The notes under the pieces were generated by a model, which made no database searches, was not told the origin of the DNA, and was given only the letters and a program-made list of their open reading frames with translations. From Bacteroidales bacterium (GTDB taxonomy: Bacteria; Bacteroidota; Bacteroidia; Bacteroidales; ML635J-15): 43,585 bases of DNA. The translations under genes and the position numbers were made by a program. Location of the stretch: NCBI GenBank assembly GCA_028702535.1, contig JAQVOR010000008.1, positions 4,017 to 47,601 on the forward strand, read 5' to 3'. Positions 43,358 through 43,585 of this stretch are shown in pieces (position 1 is the stretch's first letter; each line of letters starts with the position of its first letter).

Positions 43358-43585
43358 TTATCTCATCAACTCATACAACTCATAAGTATTAATTATCTGG
43401 ATATTTTTCGCCTCCGCTCTAATAATATTATCATTATGCAGTTCTCTTATTGCTCTGCTTAGTGAAGGTCGGGTAACTCCAAATAGTTCTGCTAACTTTG
43501 ATTGCGAAAATGGTAAGGTAACATAGTTTGAGTTTGAGTTTTTTGCCAAATTTAAAATGTAAAAAGCAAATTTTCCTTTAATACT
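43358..43585 (-). CDS. Crp/Fnr family regulator, C-terminal helix-turn-helix part (partial)
   Basis: An open frame that ends at 43358 and continues through the right edge: residues SIKGKFAFYILNLAKNSNSN, then the helix-turn-helix VTLPFSQSKLAELFGVTRPSLSRAIRELHNDNIIRAE and a short wing ending YELYELMR. This is the DNA-binding end of a Crp/Fnr-type regulator (TLPFSQ.ELA..LG..R..LSR pattern). The cyclic-nucleotide-like sensor domain and the start lie beyond the window. The TTG at 43547-43549 is inside the gene, not its start. Confidence 0.85.
   Translation of the reverse strand, partial: SIKGKFAFYILNLAKNSNSNYVTLPFSQSKLAELFGVTRPSLSRAIRELHNDNIIRAEAKNIQIINTYELYELMR

Overview
The window is AT-rich DNA from a member of the Bacteroidota, most likely Bacteroidales or a relative. 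Four things point there: type IX secretion (T9SS) genes and T9SS type A sorting tails, gldF/gldG next to dnaN, a NusG-like UpxY antiterminator remnant, and repeated TAnnTTTG promoter -7 boxes in place of the TATAAT type. PurM and the nucleoid-associated protein also look like Bacteroidota versions. The species cannot be named from the sequence alone. I see no prophage, integrase, IS transposase, rRNA or CRISPR array.

Layout. 1-5.4 kb: tail of a cysteine-containing repeat protein, a T9SS cargo protein, an M16 zinc peptidase lipoprotein and tRNA-Phe. 5.4-10.2 kb: a subtilase with a predicted C-terminal outer-membrane barrel, then purM-prfA. 10.3-19.6 kb (minus strand): a secretion/envelope block with a PorE-like TPR/propeller/OmpA protein, a paralogue lacking OmpA, an ECF sigma factor, ndk, a 10-TM manganese/heavy-metal transporter, another TPR/propeller/OmpA-like protein and a PorP/SprF protein; the last four are packed as one operon. 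19.6-23.3 kb (plus): an AlgX/AlgJ-like protein and penicillin-binding protein 1C. 23.3-30.8 kb: a CotH-kinase T9SS cargo protein, a nucleoid-associated protein, a small barrel protein and a GH3-beta-lactamase fusion. 31-33.6 kb: an orphan five-PAS histidine kinase. 33.8-40.8 kb (minus): gldF-gldG-WG repeat-DUF4340, then dnaN and a DnaQ-type exonuclease. 41-43.6 kb (plus, then minus): a PagL-like lipid A deacylase, a split UpxY/NusG gene and the end of a Crp/Fnr regulator.

Together the genes are mostly about the envelope: T9SS components and cargo, the GldFG membrane complex, peptidoglycan synthesis (PbpC) and turnover (GH3/NagZ type), lipid A remodelling (PagL) and surface proteolysis, with scattered housekeeping genes (prfA, purM, ndk, dnaN).

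The intergenic DNA is unusually structured. A two-part array of G-rich heptamers followed by imperfect octamers occurs twice, each time just after a plus-strand stop codon. There is a MITE-like 0.15-kb element with inverted ends and a flanking 9-bp direct repeat, and a GC-richer dispersed repeat. I did not find a clearly new multi-gene defence or mobile system. The best candidates for new biology are the subtilase-barrel fusion, the composite G-rich arrays, the porP-ompA-transporter-ndk operon and the WG-repeat gene inside the gldFG operon.
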